Shown here in pieces: positions 15,190 to 15,778 of a DNA stretch of 15,778 nucleotides; positions within the stretch are counted from its first letter, which is position 1, and every line of letters starts with the position of its first letter. Origin of the DNA: Firmicutes bacterium UBA6132 (GTDB lineage Bacteria; Bacillota_A; Clostridia; Tissierellales; Sedimentibacteraceae); contig DIVM01000090.1 in the NCBI GenBank assembly GCA_002435835.1, positions 1 to 15,778 of the forward strand, read 5' to 3'. The position numbers and the translations under genes were made by a program. The notes beneath the pieces were generated by a model that did no database searches, was not told the DNA's origin, and was given only the letters and a program-made list of their open reading frames with translations.

Positions 15190-15778
15190 TTATAATTTAC
15201 CTATTTCACTTACTGCTTTTTCCTGTACCATGTCTATTATTTTTAATGCTTGGGATGCTGTCTGCAGTGCTCTTTGAGAAGACATCATATCTGTTATTTC
15301 TTTTGTTACATCTACGTTTGAGCGTTCAATGGTTTTATTTCTTACTTCAGCATTTTCATATATATATGGATTAACATCAGAAGAAAATTTTCCTTCACCA
15401 AATTTTCTTAAACTTTTATAATCTAAAAAATCATAAATTTCAATTTTATCAACTATATTTCCATCAACTATAATATTTCCATCCAAAGATAAATCAAATT
15501 TATCCGTTCCTATATATATATCACCATTTTGCCCTTGTACCCTTTTAGAACCTTGCAATACTAAAAAGCCATTCTCATCAATATTAAAACTTCCATTTCT
15601 TGTATACACAGTATTTTCATTTTCATTTATTTTAAAAAAACCTGAACCCATAATAGCAAAATCTGTTAATAATCCTGTTTCTTCTAAGGTTCCTTGTGAA
15701 TGTATTGTATTATTTTCCCCAATAGTTTTAATTAGCGAAACATTACCAATAGGTGTTGCTGTTTGATGTATTCCACTT
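15190..15778 (-). CDS. flgF: Flagellar rod protein FlgF/FlgG-type (partial, N-terminus off window)
   Basis: The open frame runs past 15651 to the right edge. The upstream codons give SGIHQTATPIGNV and then GTLEETGLLTDFAIMGSGFF, a typical FlgF/FlgG segment, so the real start is outside the window. The C-terminus (ERSNVDVTKEITDMMSSQRALQTASQALKIIDMVQE) is the standard rod-protein helix that packs with the N-terminal helix. The N-terminal NNxAN motif is not visible because of the cut. Placed just before flgG it is most likely FlgF (FlhO in Bacillus naming), a proximal rod component. The choice between FlgF and FlgG is inferred from order; the rod family is certain. Confidence 0.87.
   Translation of the reverse strand, partial: SGIHQTATPIGNVSLIKTIGENNTIHSQGTLEETGLLTDFAIMGSGFFKINENENTVYTRNGSFNIDENGFLVLQGSKRVQGQNGDIYIGTDKFDLSLDGNIIVDGNIVDKIEIYDFLDYKSLRKFGEGKFSSDVNPYIYENAEVRNKTIERSNVDVTKEITDMMSSQRALQTASQALKIIDMVQEKAVSEIGKL

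Overview
This window is a very AT-rich flagellar and chemotaxis locus. It suggests an anaerobic, Gram-positive, low-GC Clostridia-type bacterium. The reasons are the base composition, strong Shine-Dalgarno sequences of the AAAGGAG/GGAGG type, a CheC/CheD adaptation system (absent from enteric bacteria), a FapA (DUF342) protein beside flagellar genes, a FliK-like/FlhB-like pair resembling ylqG-ylqH of Bacillus, and a surface protein with S-layer homology repeats. The species cannot be named from this evidence.

The layout is three transcriptional blocks. (1) Right side, minus strand, about 15778 to 11907: flgF (5' end off the window), flgG, fapA, cheC and cheD. It ends at a strong hairpin at 11850-11888. 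(2) Centre, plus strand, 7277 to 11844: a FliK-like protein, a stand-alone FlhB C-domain protein, a PilZ protein, a ComFB-family protein, a hairpin, then a secreted SLH protein. (3) Left side, minus strand, 7085 to 1: cheA, cheR, cheB, fliD, fliS and a FliT-like chaperone, then, after a gap of about 155 bases with an inverted repeat, a hemerythrin cut by the window edge. Blocks 2 and 3 diverge from a 190-base region. It holds an exact sigma-28 (SigD/FliA) type -10 element facing right and a one-mismatch version facing left.

Together the genes cover three jobs. Rod, cap and chaperone parts of the flagellum come from flgF, flgG, fliD, fliS and the FliT-like gene. Chemotaxis signalling with full receptor adaptation comes from cheA, cheR, cheB, cheC and cheD; cheW, cheY and receptors are not in the window. 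Probable accessory control of export and motility comes from the plus-strand cassette. That cassette is the least ordinary part: two export-switch paralogues (FliK-like and FlhB-like) are followed by two small proteins from families tied to cyclic-dinucleotide sensing (PilZ and ComFB). No stretch over 300 bases lacks a gene. I see no tRNA, rRNA, CRISPR array or complete insertion sequence.
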